DNA from: Salvelinus alpinus
Lineage: Eukaryota; Chordata; Actinopteri; Salmoniformes; Salmonidae
Length of the DNA: 64,000 nt
NCBI RefSeq assembly: GCF_045679555.1
Contig: NC_092091.1
Coordinates: 95,046,076-95,110,075 of the forward strand
Reading direction: 5' to 3'
The position numbers and the translations under genes were made by a program. Shown here one piece after another: positions 1 to 41,946 of this stretch (position 1 is the stretch's first letter; each line of letters starts with the position of its first letter). The notes beneath the pieces are model-generated. The model searched no databases and had not been told where the DNA came from. It was given only the letters and a program-made list of their open reading frames with translations.

Positions 1-281
1 CATCTGTTATTAACGGGATGCTATAGTTATAAACCCATAGATGTAGGCTAACTGTTGCCATCTGTTATTAACGGGATGCTATAGATATAAACCCATAGAT
101 GTAGGCTAATTGTTGGCATCTGTTATTAACGGGATGCTATAGTTATAAACCCATAGATGTAGGCTAACTGTTGCCATCTGTTATTAACGGGATGCTATAG
201 GTGTAAACCCATTAATGTAGGCTGAATGTTGCCATCTGTTATTAATGGGATGCTATAGGTATAAACCCATAAGTGTAGGTG
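1..281. repeat. 58-bp tandem repeat, about 5 copies
   Basis: A 58-bp unit beginning CATCTGTTATTAACGGGATG recurs at 1, 59, 117 and onward with few substitutions. The window starts inside the array. The same unit occurs about 15 times at 45419-46290 upstream of gene 2, which marks the left part of the duplicated segment. No coding potential is seen. Confidence 0.9.
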
Positions 282-356
282 ATAGCTTGACGGGATATTT
301 CTATAGCGGTGCAGAATTGTTGATGTAGCTTCACCAGGGCCAATCCGATTCACAAT

Positions 357-650
<294 letters not shown>

Positions 651-724
651 TTAGATGAAAGGGAGGTGTGGTTGGACGAGGAGGGGAGAAAGAAACAGGT
701 TGGACTCACTTCCACTTCACATTG

Positions 725-905
725 TTAAGATAACTACCACACTGAATAAATTAATTTAAGATAATTACCACACTGAATAAATGACTTTAAGATAATTACC
801 ACACTGAATCAATGACTTTAAGATAATTTCCACACTGAATCAATGACTTTAAGATAACTACCACACGAAATCAACGACTTTAAGATAACTACCACACTGA
901 ATCAA
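725..905. repeat. About 31-bp tandem repeat, 6 copies
   Basis: Units read TTTAAGATAACTACCACACT followed by GAATCAATGAC, with point changes. The paralogous array is at 46497-46905. The stretch 906-1220 between this array and the next is single-copy looking and conserved at 46906-47030; no gene is seen there. Confidence 0.88.
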
Positions 906-1224
906 TGAGTTTTGAGGCTGGTTAGGATTTACACCCTTAAAGGCCTTCTCTACACCTTCAGAGGATGGGTCGTGCTTCACAAGCTGACAAGAACTGTTGG
1001 CTGGTCTGGTAATTACGGCTAGAAAGGGGGCTAACTTTTGTTGAAGGAATTTTGTGAACTTTTGCACTAGATTGGGCCACCGTTGTTTTGGTCAAAGTAA
1101 CTACCTTTTGGGGTTAACGTCCAGTCACGTCTTTGATAGTTTGATAATGTTGTAAAAAAAAAAAAAAAACACACAATTGATTACTGGTAACCTTAGCAAC
1201 ACTTATTTTTTAAACTGGATTTTA

Positions 1225-2150
1225 ACATAATACAGTAATACAGTAATGTACAGTAATATAGAAATGTACACTAATACAGTAATGTACAGTAATACAATAG
1301 TGTACAGTGATGTACCATAATGTACAGTAATACAGTAATGTACAGTAATACAGTAATGTACAGTGGTGTACAATAATGTACAGTAATACAGTAATGTGCC
1401 ATAATGTAACACAATAATGTACAGTGACGTACCGTAATGTACAGTAATACAGTAATGTACAGTGATGTACCGTAATGTACAGTAATACAGTAATGTCAGT
1501 AATACAGTAATGTACAGTAATACAATAGTGTACAGTGATGTACCATAATGTACAGTAATACAGTAATGTACAGTAATACAGTAATGTACAGCAATACAGT
1601 AATGTACAGTGGTGTACAATAATGTACAGTAATACAGTAATGTGCCATAATGTACAGTAATACATTAATGTACAGTAATGTACCGTAATGTCCAGCAATA
1701 CATTAATACAGTAATGTACAGTAATACAGTATTGTACAGTAATGTGTAGTAACACATTTAGGTACAGTGATGTACCGTAATGTACAGTAATACAGTAATT
1801 TGCAGTAATACAGTAATGTACAGTAATACAGTAATACAGTATTGTACAGTAATACAGGAATGTACAGTAATACAGTAATGTACAGTAATACAGTACTGTG
1901 CAGTAATACAGTAATGTACAGTAATACAGTGATGTACAGTAATACAGTAATGTACAGTAATACAGTAATACAGTAATGTACAGTAATACAAAGTAATACA
2001 GTAATACAGTAATAGACAGTAATACAGTAATGCAGTAATACAGTAATAGACAGTAATACAGTAATACAGTAATAGACAGTAATACAGTAATACAGTAATG
2101 TACAGTACTACAGTAATGTACCGTAATACAGTAATACAGTAATGTACAGT
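1225..2150. repeat. ACAGTAAT-type satellite (9-10 bp basic unit)
   Basis: A long run of TACAGTAATG / TACAGTAATA units with minor variants such as GTGATGTACC. Reverse-strand reading frames rich in Tyr-Cys-Ile-Thr-Val are shadows of this repeat. The paralogous array is 48051-49225. Confidence 0.95.
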
Positions 2151-2425
2151 GAAAGCAGAGCAGAGGACTGAAGACATTGGAAGCAGGTTGATAAGACACC
2201 TACTGGTAAACACATAGGGGATACTGTTAATACAACTGAAGGTATTATGGGATTGTTTTTTTGAATATCAATGAACATCATATGATTTTGGAATATTGAC
2301 TAATCTCTAATTAACGTTGGTCAATGACATCATCCTTCAACAGCTGTTAATGGAAGATCTAATGGGGTTCATGTGTGATTGATGTTGTGTGGTTGACCTC
2401 TACAGAGACCTAAAAGGACACGGAT

Positions 2426-32412
<29,987 letters not shown>

Positions 32413-32418
<6 letters not shown>

Positions 32419-32560
32419 TAGCCTGGGGCATAGCTGCTGTGGCTCTGCTAGCTGCTAGGCTAGCTAATAGCCTGGGGCATAGCTGCTGTGGCTCTGCTAG
32501 CTGCTAGGCCAGCTAGCTAATAGCCTGGGGCATAGCTGCTGTGGCATTGGTTTAACCAAT
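32413..32560. repeat. 49-bp repeat in the 3' UTR, about 3 copies
   Basis: The unit starts TAGCTAATAGCCTGGGGCAT and contains several GCTAGC palindromes. The stop codon lies in its first unit. Gene 2 has about 4.5 copies at 63118-63345. From here to about 32.73 kb the flank still matches the gene 2 flank to about 63.49 kb. Confidence 0.85.
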
Positions 32561-32770
32561 TAACGGTTTCCCAGCTCTCATAGTTACAGCCTTAAAGCTA
32601 GAATCCTTAGTTGCTACACCTATTTTTTGACTTATAAATGAATTATATCTACCCATTGATTCTTGAAGAATATAACATATTCTTATATAATTATATAATT
32701 AACCTCATGAGTTTAGCTCAACTGTCGTAACCCATCAAAACCCAAAATATAAACTTGACAAAAAAAAAAA

Positions 32771-32998
32771 GACAGCCTAGGAACAGTGGGTTAACTGCCT
32801 TGTTCAGGGGCAGAACGACAGAATTTTACCTCGTCAGCTCGGGGGATTCGATCTTGCAACCTTTCGGTTACTAGTCCAACGCTCTAACCACTAGGCTACC
32901 TGCCTCCTCTACACTCTAACCACTAGGCTACCTGCCTCCTCTACACTCTAACCACTAGGCTACCTGCCGCCTATACACTCTAACCACTAGGCTACCTG
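32771..32998 (-). mobile_element. tRNA-derived SINE (reverse strand), head partly tandemly repeated
   Basis: Read on the reverse strand, the head contains box-A-like TAGCCTAGTGG and box-B-like GATCGAATCCC, followed by a body ending near CCTAGGCTGTC. Upstream of the head (plus coordinates 32905-32998) a 32-bp piece of it is repeated three more times. It differs from the HpaI-type element in the mucin introns. Confidence 0.7.
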
Positions 32999-33030
32999 CC
33001 TCCTCACCCCAAATTGACAGCTCTAATGCT

Positions 33031-33155
33031 GTTCCTAGGCTGTCCACTGTTCCTAGGCTGTCCACTGTTCCTAGGCTGTCCACTGTTCCTAGGCTGTCCA
33101 CTGTTCCTAGGCTGTCCACAGTTCCTAGGCTGTCCACTGTTCCTAGGCTGTCATC
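33031..33155. repeat. 18-bp tandem repeat derived from the SINE body
   Basis: TGTTCCTAGGCTGTCCAC is repeated about seven times. The same string occurs, inverted, at the 3' end of the adjacent SINE, so the array probably grew from a second SINE copy. From 33156 to about 34000 I see A/T-rich sequence with no gene. Confidence 0.85.
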
Positions 33156-33999
33156 GAAAAAAATAATTTGTTGTTAACTGATTTAAATTAATAAAAAATA
33201 TATATATCTTGGCTGCAGGAAGGTACATTAACAGAAATCCCATGTAGCCTTGGTTCGAACACTGGAATGTGAGATGTAATCTACACCTCGATTAGGTTAT
33301 AATGATTTTTCCCAAATTGAGCGTCAATATTTTCTATATAACCAACACACTCGTTCTGAACTTGTAACCCGAGAAGGTCCGGTGTACTTTTCGTGCTTAC
33401 CGATTTGACAGCTGATTAAGATTCAGCTACACCTCTGACACTGCCAAAACACCAGCTGTCGGCTGTCGCTGGTAAACAGCTGATTTGATGGAACACCAGC
33501 TGTCGGCTATCGCTGGTAAACAGCTGATTTGATGGAAGCTAGGCCCTTATCTTACACGTTACTATTATTTAACACTTAACCTCTCACAGACATCAATTCA
33601 TGAGGTATTCACACTTCCACACAATTTATCCGTCAAAATGTTTCTACTGAAAATAACTAAAATAAACTTTCCTATTGAACAATTTATTTATTTTTAATTG
33701 TTTTATGTTTTTATTTGATCATAGTTCCCTCTAATTATTAACTGCTGTAACTATATTTACATTTAAATGTGTTATTTTGGGCATATCACTGAAGTGTCAA
33801 AGTGTCTGAGGGACTAATGTGGACCACTACAATGTTTTAAAACTGTTGTAGAGCCTCGGCTGGTTTGTACTTGTCTTGTAATCATTAAATCTAATATATT
33901 ATGTAACACTCGTAGAATATAGATTTGTCATTTTTTTCATTACTGTTGGAATATAATGACACTTTGGGTCGCATGTAATGGCCTCTCATAATCATTCTA

Positions 34000-34655
34000 G
34001 GGGTGAGTCTCAATAGTGTGATCTAATATCCTTCTAGGGGTACATCTCAATAGTGTGATCTAATATCCTTCTAGGGGTACATCTCAATAATCTAGTCTAA
34101 TATCCTTCTAGAACACATCTCAATAGTCTAGTTTTGTTTCCTCCTAGCGGTGCATCTCAATTGTCGAACTAGACTGCCAAATTAAAATGCTCACTAACAG
34201 GTCCATCTGACCCAAATCTAGTGGCAGCATTAGTATAACAGACAACATACTAATGAGAATTCCCTACACTACAGTAGAAACTACTGAGACTAACCCCTAG
34301 ACTAAACCAGACTATTGAGACTCACCCCTAGACTACATTTGAGACTCACCCCTAGACTAAACCAGACTATTGAGACTCACTCCTAGACTACACTAGATAC
34401 TATTGAGACTCACCCCTAGACTACACTAGAGAATATTGAGACTCACCCCTTTACTACACTAGAGACTATTAGGACTCACCCCTAGACTAAACTAGAGACT
34501 ATTGAGACTCACCCCTAGACTAAGCCAGACTGAGACTCACCCCTAGACTAAACCAGACTGTTGAGACTCACCCCTAGACTAAACCAGACTATTGAGACTC
34601 ACCCCTAGACTAAACCAGACTATTGAGACTCACCCCTAGACTACACTAGAGAATA
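34000..34655. repeat. Two adjacent minisatellites (CTTCTAGGGG and CCCCTAGACTA types)
   Basis: 34000-34140 has about four units with ATATCCTTCTAGGGGTACAT. 34280-34655 has about twelve units of 27-32 bp with ACTATTGAGACTCACCCCTA. The two units share a CTAGGGG/CCCCTAG core in opposite orientation. Confidence 0.85.
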
Positions 34656-34660
34656 TTGAC

Positions 34661-34823
34661 AATTTCTTGAATTGTTTAACACTTTATTGGTTACTACATG
34701 ATTCCATATGTGTTATTTCATAGTTTTGATGTCTTCACTATTATTCTACAATGTAGAAAATAGTAAAAATAAAGAAAAACCCTGGAATGAGTAGGTGTGT
34801 CCAAACTTTTGACTGTTACTGTA
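34661..34823. mobile_element. Terminal fragment of a Tc1-like transposon
   Basis: The right end GTCCAAACTTTTGACTGTTA with the adjacent AGAATAATAG/TACATTGTAG-type region (here in reverse orientation) matches a terminal inverted repeat I recognise from Tc1-like elements common in fish. Only this end remains. From 34824 to 35702 I find no supportable gene. Confidence 0.7.
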
Positions 34824-35702
34824 CTACACAAACACACAGTCATATGTATACACACATATTATATCCACACACTCATATATACTGTCGTGTCTTTGGCTAT
34901 GCCAGATTAATTGCTATGACATGCTATTCTATAAAATAATTTCTCCGTAATTAATATTACCTGATTGAACTAATCATGTAAATGTAATTAACTAAAGAGG
35001 GACACCACGAAATAATATTTATAGAGCTGTTATCTTCCAAATAAACTCTTAAAAGATTGAGTAATATTTTACGTCAATAGCAGTCAACATTAATCGTCAT
35101 CTTACTTCAGTCTCATCTGAAAGTTGTAAATTCTTGTTATTATCTGAACCATTCTGACATCGGATCGTCATCCTAATGTACCCGGAACAGAAAGTTAGAT
35201 TTTTTGTCAATGGCTTTATATAGTGGAGGGAGAGGGGTGTGGCTGAAAAGTTTGTAACCCATGTCTCTTCACAGGGGCGGGCCACTGGTTGAGCAGAGGC
35301 CCAAACTTATGAAAACCCAAATCTCTCATTTGGAAGCTAAAATTAAATTTAATCTCTTCACAAATAATTTCATATTCAAGCATTTGAATTAAACAACAAT
35401 TCCATGTGAATCCGATACCTCTGACGTTTAGACTTTCCACAGTAGCGTTTATGTCATTCTATCATTGATGAGAATGTGTCAGCGGGCAACCGAACTGACA
35501 TAATATACCTTAAGTACCACCGCATATGTACAGTTGGTTGGATTACCAGAATATAGTTCATTTCCCCCCAACTTCTGATGTTCCCAGAATCTCTATGTTA
35601 ACCAAAGGGTTTTCTTATGTCACATCAGTAGGGAAGAGGGACGGGGGAGGGGGGAAAGAGGTATTTATGACTGTCATCAACCTACCCCCAGGCCAACGTC
35701 AT

Positions 35703-35876
35703 GACAATACACACACACTCATATACACACACTCATATACACACACACTCATATACACACAGTCATATGTATACACTCATATATATACACACACTCATAT
35801 ATACACACACTCATATACACACACACTCATATACACTCATATATACACACACTCATATATACACACAGTCATGTAC
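35703..35876. repeat. ACACACTCATAT microsatellite next to the wdr19 exon
   Basis: Alternating CA and TCATAT tracts end about 40 bp before the wdr19 exon acceptor. The forward Thr-His-Ser-Tyr-rich frames over it are artefacts. Confidence 0.9.
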
Positions 35877-35915
35877 GTATCCTAAAGGACGTGTTTGTGT
35901 GCATGTGTGTTCCAG

Positions 35916-36040
35916 GGAACTACCGTAATGCCCATGACGTGCTGTTCAGTATGTACACTGAGCTGCAGACACAGAAGATCAGAATCCCTGCTGAGATGAA
36001 CACCAACCTCATGATCCTCCACTCATACATCCTGGTTCAG
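35916..36040 (+). CDS. wdr19: wdr19 (IFT144) internal exon, partial gene
   Basis: Codes [20 protein letters not shown], then [21 protein letters not shown], between GTTCCAG and the donor CAG/gtagaa. I recognise this as the late C-terminal helical-repeat part of WDR19, a core subunit of the IFT-A complex for retrograde transport in cilia. The first two bases complete a split codon; the exon ends at phase 0, matching the next exon at 40890. No stop or frameshift is visible. Earlier exons are not found downstream of gene 1, so this may be a partial duplicate, or a gene with very long introns that hold the mucin genes. Confidence 0.8.
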
Positions 36041-37020
36041 GTAGAACTACACTACCCAGCATTCTCCACTCATACATACTGGTGAAGGTAGAACTACACT
36101 ACCCAGCATCCTCCACTCATACATACTGGTGAAGATAGAACTACACTACCCAGCATCCTCCACTCATACATACTGGTAAAGGTAGAACTACACTACCCAG
36201 CATCCTCCACTCATACATCCTGGTGAAGGTAGAACTACACTACCCAGCATCCTCCACTCATACATACTGGTTAAGGTAGAACTACACTACCCAGCATCTT
36301 CTACTGCTCTACCACTACGCTACCCAGCATCCTCCACTCATACAGCCTGGTGAAGGTAGAACTACACTACCCAGCATCCTCCACTCATACATACTGGTTA
36401 AGGTAGAACTACACTACCCAGCAACCTCCACTCATACAGCCTGGTGAAGGTAGAACTACACTACCCAGCATTCTCCACTCATACATACTGGTTAAGGTAG
36501 AACTACACTACCCAGCATCCTCCACTCATACAGTCTGGTTAAGGTAGAACTACACTACCCAACATCCTCCACTCATACAGCCTGGTGAAGGTAGAACTAC
36601 ACTACCCAGCATCCTCCACTCATACATACTGGTTAAGGTAGAACTACACTACCCAGCATCTTCTACTGCTCTACCACTACACTGCCCAGCATCCTCCACT
36701 CATACATCCTGGTTAAGGTAGAACTACACTACCCAGCATCCTCCACTCATACATCCTGGTTAAGGTAGAACTACACTACCCATCATCCTCCACTCATACA
36801 TACTGGTGAAGGTAGAACTACACTACCCAGCAGCCTCCACTCATACATACGGGTTAAGGAAGAACTACACTACCCAGCATCCTCCACTCATACATCCTGG
36901 TTAAGGTAGAACTACACTACCCAGCATCCTCTACTGCTCTAATACTACACTACCCAGCATCCTCCACTCATACATACTGGTTAAGGTAAAGCTACACTAC
37001 ACAGCATCCTCCACTACACT
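36041..37020. repeat. 47-bp minisatellite built from the exon end plus its splice donor
   Basis: The unit contains the last 27 nt of the preceding exon (ATCCTCCACTCATACATCCT then GGTTCAG or GGTTAAG) plus the first 20 nt of the intron (gtagaactacactacccagc). About 18 imperfect copies follow the real donor directly. Each keeps a GTAGAA donor-like site. Confidence 0.9.
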
Positions 37021-37324
37021 ACCCAGCATCCTCTACTGCTGTACCGCTACACTACCCAGCATCCTCTACCACTACACTACCCAGCATTCTCTACTGCTCT
37101 ACCACTACACTACCCAGCATCCTCTACTGCTATACCACTACACTACCCAGCATCCTCTACCACTACACTACCCAGCATCCTCTACTGCTATACCACTACA
37201 CTACGCAGCATCCCCTACTGCTATACCACTACACTACCCAGCATCCTCTACTGCTCTACCACTAGACTACCCAAGATCCTCTACTGCTATATCACTACAC
37301 TACCAAGCATCCTCTACTGCTATA
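37021..37324. repeat. 33-bp minisatellite derived from the 47-bp unit
   Basis: ACTACACTACCCAGCATCCT is shared with the intronic half of the 47-bp unit; the remainder is replaced by CTACTGCTATACC. The array continues at 37923-38007 and 38606-40020 around the LINE fragments. Confidence 0.88.
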
Positions 37325-37922
37325 CATTTACATTACATTTAAGTCATTTAGCAGACGCTCTTATCCAGAGCGACTTACAAATTGGTGCATTCACCTTATG
37401 ATATCCAGTGGAAAAACCACTTTACAATAGTGCATCTAACTCATTTAAGGGGGAGAGGGGGGGTTAGGAGGATTACTTTATCCTATCCTAGGTATTCCTT
37501 AAAGAGGTGGGGTTTCAGGTGTCTCCGGAAGGTGGTGATTGACGCCGCTGACCTGGCGTCGTGAGGGAGTTTGTTCCACCATTGGGGTGCCAGAGCAGCG
37601 AACAGTTTTGACTGGGCTGAGCGGGAACTGTACTTCCTCAGAGGTAGGGAGGCGAGCAGGCCAGAGGTGGATGAACGCAGTGCCCTTGTTTGGGTGTAGG
37701 GCCTGATCAGAGCCTGAAGGTACGGAGGTGCCGTTCCCCTCACAGCTCCGTAGGCAAGCACCATGGTCTTGTAGCGGATGCGAGCTTCAACTGGAAGCCA
37801 GTGGAGAGAGCGGAGGAGCGGGGTGACGTGAGAGAACTTGGGAAGGTTGAACACCAGACGGGCTGCGGCGTTCTGGATGAGTTGTAGGGGTTTAATGGCA
37901 CAGGCAGGGAGCCCAGCCAACA
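37325..37922 (-). mobile_element. 5'-truncated LINE, copy 1 (C-terminal end of reverse transcriptase protein and 3' tail)
   Basis: The reverse strand codes about 145 stop-free residues with LQLIQNAAARLVF, LHWLPVEARIRYK and GTAPPYLQAL, the conserved C-terminal region of L2/Rex1-like fish non-LTR retrotransposons, ending at 37483. The 3' UTR follows to the ACATTTACATT tail at 37325. No catalytic domain is present, so it cannot move by itself. Confidence 0.8.
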
Positions 37923-38007
37923 GAGCATCCTCTACTAATATACCCCTACACTACCCAGCATCCTCTACTGCTATACCACTACACTACCCAGCATCCTCTA
38001 CTGCTAT

Positions 38008-38605
38008 ACATTTACATTACATTTAAGTCATTTAGCAGACGCTCTTATCCAGAGCGACTTACAAATTGGTGCATTCACCTTATGATATCCAGTGGAACAA
38101 CCACTTTACAATAGTGCATCTAACTCATTTAAGGGGGAGGGGGGGGTTAGGAGGATTACTTTATCCTATCCTAGGTATTCCTTAAAGAGGTGGGGATTCA
38201 GGTGTCTCCGGAAGGTGGTGATTGACGCCGCTGACCTGGCGTCGTGAGGGAGTTTGTTCCACCATTGGGGTGCCAGAGCAGCGAACAGTTTTGACTGGGC
38301 TGAGCGGGAACTGTACTTCCTCAGAGGTAGGGAGGCGAGCAGGCCAGAGGTGGATGAACGCAGTGCCCTTGTTTGGGTGTAGGGCCTGATCAGAGCCTGA
38401 AGGTACGGAGGTGCCGTTCCCCTCACAGCTCCGTAGGCAAGCACCATGGTCTTGTAGCGGATGCGAGCTTCAACTGGAAGCCAGTGGAGAGAGCGGAGGA
38501 GCGGGGTGACGTGAGAGAACTTGGGAAGGTTGAACACCAGACGGGCTGCGGCGTTCTGGATGAGTTGTAGGGGTTTAATGGCACAGGCAGGGAGCCCAGC
38601 CAACA
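38008..38605 (-). mobile_element. 5'-truncated LINE, copy 2 (tandem duplicate of copy 1)
   Basis: Near-identical to 37325-37922 at a spacing of 683 bp and flanked by the same minisatellite units. It was therefore duplicated with the minisatellite and not inserted twice. One visible coding difference is HLNPHL for HLKPHL. Confidence 0.82.
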
Positions 38606-40020
38606 GAGCATCCTCTACTAATATACCCCTACACTACCCAGCATCCTCTACTGCTATACCACTACACTGCCCAGCATCCTCTACTGCTATACCACTACAC
38701 TGCCCAGCATCCTCTACTGCTATACCCCTACACTACCCAGCATCCTCTACTGCTATACCACTACACAACTTCCTCTACTACTATACCCACACACTACCCA
38801 GCATCCTCTACTGTTATACCCACACACTACCCAGCATCCTCTACTGCTATACCACAACACTACCCAGCATCCTCTACCACTACACTTCCCAGCATCCTCT
38901 ACTGCTTTACCACTACACTACCAAGCATCCTCTACCACTATACCACTACCCAGCATCCTCTACTGCTATACCACTACACTACCCAGCATCCTCTACTGCT
39001 ATACCACTACACTACCCAGCATCCTCTACTGCTATACCACTACACTACCCAGCACCCTCTACTGCTATACCACAACACTACCCAGCATCCTCTACCACTA
39101 CACTACCCAGCATCCTCTACTGCTATACCACTACACTACCAAACATCCTCTACCACTACACTACCCAGCACCCTCTACTGCTATACCACAACACTACCCA
39201 GCATCCTCTACCACTACACTACCCAGCATCCTCTACTGCTATACCACTACACTACCAAACATCCTCTACCACTACACTACCCAGCATCCTCTACTGCTAT
39301 ACCACTACACTACCAAGCATCCTCTACCGCTAAACCACTACCCAGCATCATCTACTGCTATACCACTACACTACCCAGCATCCTCTACTAATATACCCCT
39401 ACACTACCCAGCATCCTCTACTGCTATACCACTACACAACTTCCTCTACTACTATACCCACACACTACCCAGCATCCTCTACTGCTATACCACTACACTG
39501 CCCAGCATCCTCTACTGCTATACACCTACACTACCCAGCATCCTCTACTGCTATACCACTACACAACTTCCTCTACTACTATACCCACACACTACCCAGC
39601 ATCCTCTACTGTTATACCCACACACTACCCAGCATCCTCTACTGCTATACCACAACACTACCCAGCATCCTCTACCACTACACTTCCCAGCATCCTCTAC
39701 TGCTTTACCACTACACTACCAAGCATCCTCTACCACTATACCACTACCCAGCATCCTCTACTGCTATACCACTACACTACCCAGCATCCTCTGCTGCTAT
39801 ACCCCTACACTACCCAGCATCCTCTACCGCTATACCACTACACTACCCAGCATCCTCTACTGCTATACCACTACACTACCCAACATCCTCTACTGCTTTA
39901 CCACTACAGTACCAAGCATCCTCTACCGCTAAACCACTACCCAGCATCCTCTACTGCTATACCACTACACTACCCAGCATCCTCTACTGCTATACCACTA
40001 CACTACCCAGCATCCTCTAC
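38606..40020. repeat. 33-bp minisatellite, continued (about 45 units)
   Basis: Units of CATCCTCTACTGCTATACC plus ACTACACTACCCAG, with shortened variants lacking the first half. A longer sub-block containing ACTACACAACTTCCTCTACT recurs at about 38760, 39430 and 39560, showing higher-order copying. Confidence 0.88.
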
Positions 40021-40021
40021 T

Positions 40022-40886
40022 GATGTATTGGTTGATGTATTGGTTGGTTGATTGATGGATGGATTGGTTATTGTATTGATTGATGCATTGGTTGATGTAT
40101 TTATTAATTGATGTATTGATATTAGTGTATTAGTACATTATGTATTATATTATTACATATATAATACACAATACATCAATCAACCAACCAATACATCAAC
40201 CAACCAATACATCAATCAACCAACCAATCATCAACCAATACATATTACATTATGTATTGGTTGATGATTGGTTGGCTGATTGATGTATTAGTTGATTGAT
40301 GTATTGGTTGATTGATGTTTTGGTTGTTTGATGTTTTGGTTGGTTGATTGATTGATATATTGATTTATGTATTGGTTGATTGATGTATTGACTGGTTGAT
40401 GTATTGATTGATATATTGGTTGGTTGATGTATTGATTGATGTATTGGTGGATTGATGTATTGGTCGATTGATGTATTGACTGGTTGATGTATTGATTGAT
40501 ATGTTGGTTGGTTGATGTATTGATTGATGTATTGGTTGATTGATGTATTGGTTGATGTATTAGTTGGTTGATGTTTTGGTTGGTTGATGTATTGATTAAT
40601 GTATTGGTTGGTCGATGTATTGATTGATGTATTGATTGATGTATTGGTTGATTGATGTATTGATTGATTGATGTATTGCTTGATGTATTGATTGATTGAT
40701 GTATTGGTTGATGTATTGATTGATGTATTGATTGATGTATTGATTGATGTATTGATTGATGTATTGATTGATTGATGTATTGGTTGATGTATTGGTTGAC
40801 GTATTGGTTGGTTGATTGATTTATTGGTTGGTTGAGGTATTAGTTGGTTGATTGATGTATTGGTTGGTTGATATATTGATTGATTT
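40022..40886. repeat. TTGATGTATTGG / TTGATTGATG simple-sequence array with an inverted block
   Basis: Tandem 4-12-bp motifs up to four bases before the next wdr19 exon. The block at about 40165-40245 is in opposite orientation (CAACCAATACATCAA), forming an inverted repeat with the following sequence. Confidence 0.9.
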
Positions 40887-40889
40887 CAG

Positions 40890-40971
40890 ATCCATGTGAA
40901 GAGAGGGGAGCATCTGATAGCAGCTCGCATGCTCATCAGAGTTTCCAACAACGTCAGCAAATTCCCCTCCC
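40890..40971 (+). CDS. wdr19: wdr19 (IFT144) next internal exon, partial gene
   Basis: After TGATTTCAG the 82-nt exon codes [20 protein letters not shown] then NVSKFPS, phase 0 in and phase 1 out at CCTCCC/gtgagt. It follows the 35916 exon in known WDR19 order. The next expected exon is not found before 45.4 kb, where sequence paralogous to the upstream region of gene 1 begins. The frame is intact, so decay is not evident within these two exons. Confidence 0.8.
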
Positions 40972-40975
40972 GTGA

Positions 40976-41946
40976 GTCACACACACACAGACAAAGACAC
41001 AGACACAGACACACCCTGGAGCAACAGTATGATGTGTTGTTAAAATAGATTTGATGTGTTTATCTCTCTGTCTATCTACCTGCAGCCTGAAACAGGTAAA
41101 CACACACTGTTCCAGCTACCTGCAGCCTGAAACAGGTAAACACACACTGTTCCAACTACCTGATACAGGTAAACACACACACTGTTCTAGCTACCTGCAG
41201 CCTGATACAGGTACACACACACACTGATCCAGCTACCTGATACAGGTACACACACACTGTTCTAGCTACCTGCAGCCTGATACAGGTAAACACACACTGT
41301 TCCAGCTACCTGCAGCCTAATACAGGTAAACACACACACTGTTCCAACTACCTGCAGCCTGAAACAGGTAAACACACACACTGTTCCAGCTACCTGCAGC
41401 CTGATACAGGTACACACACACACACTGTTCCAGCTACCTGCATCCTGAAACAGGTAAACACACACACTGATCCAGCTACCTGGAGCCTGATACAGGGAAA
41501 CACACACACTGTTCCAGCTACCTGCAGCCTGATACAGGGAAACACACACACTGTTCCAGCTACCTGATACAAGTAAACACACACACTGTTCTAGCTACCT
41601 GCAGCCTGAAACAGGTAAACACACACTGTTCCAACTACCTGATACAGGTAAACACACACACTGTTCTAGCTACCTGCAGCCTGATACAGGTACACACACA
41701 CTGTTCCAGCTACCTGCAGCCTGATACAGGTAAACACACACTGTTCCAGCTACCTGCAGCCTGATACAGGTAAACACACACTGTTCCAGCTACCTGCAGC
41801 CTGATACAGGTAAACACACACACTGTTCCAGCTACCTGCAGCCTGATACAGGTAAACACACACACTGATCCAGCTACCTGATACAGGTAAACACACACAC
41901 TGTTCCAGCTACCTGCAGCCTGATACAGGTACACACACACACTGTA
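40976..41946. repeat. Minisatellite with GCTACCTGCAGCCTGATACA unit
   Basis: About 22 units of 34-46 bp ending in AGGTAAACACACACTGTTCC. The array starts almost at the wdr19 donor. From 41947 to 42190 lies non-repetitive G-rich sequence without a supportable gene. Confidence 0.9.

Noticed and set aside
33186..33200. AATAAA-type polyadenylation signal for gene 1
   Set aside because: AATAAA strings occur in A/T-rich sequence about 770 bp after the stop, but there is no conserved counterpart after gene 2 and no other support.
32971..35900. Further wdr19 exons upstream of 35916
   Set aside because: I looked for stop-free stretches with splice sites and helical-repeat-like protein but found only SINE, minisatellite and Tc1-derived sequence and A/T-rich DNA.
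37382..37928. Forward frames over the LINE fragments
   Set aside because: They are antisense to the recognisable LINE protein on the reverse strand.
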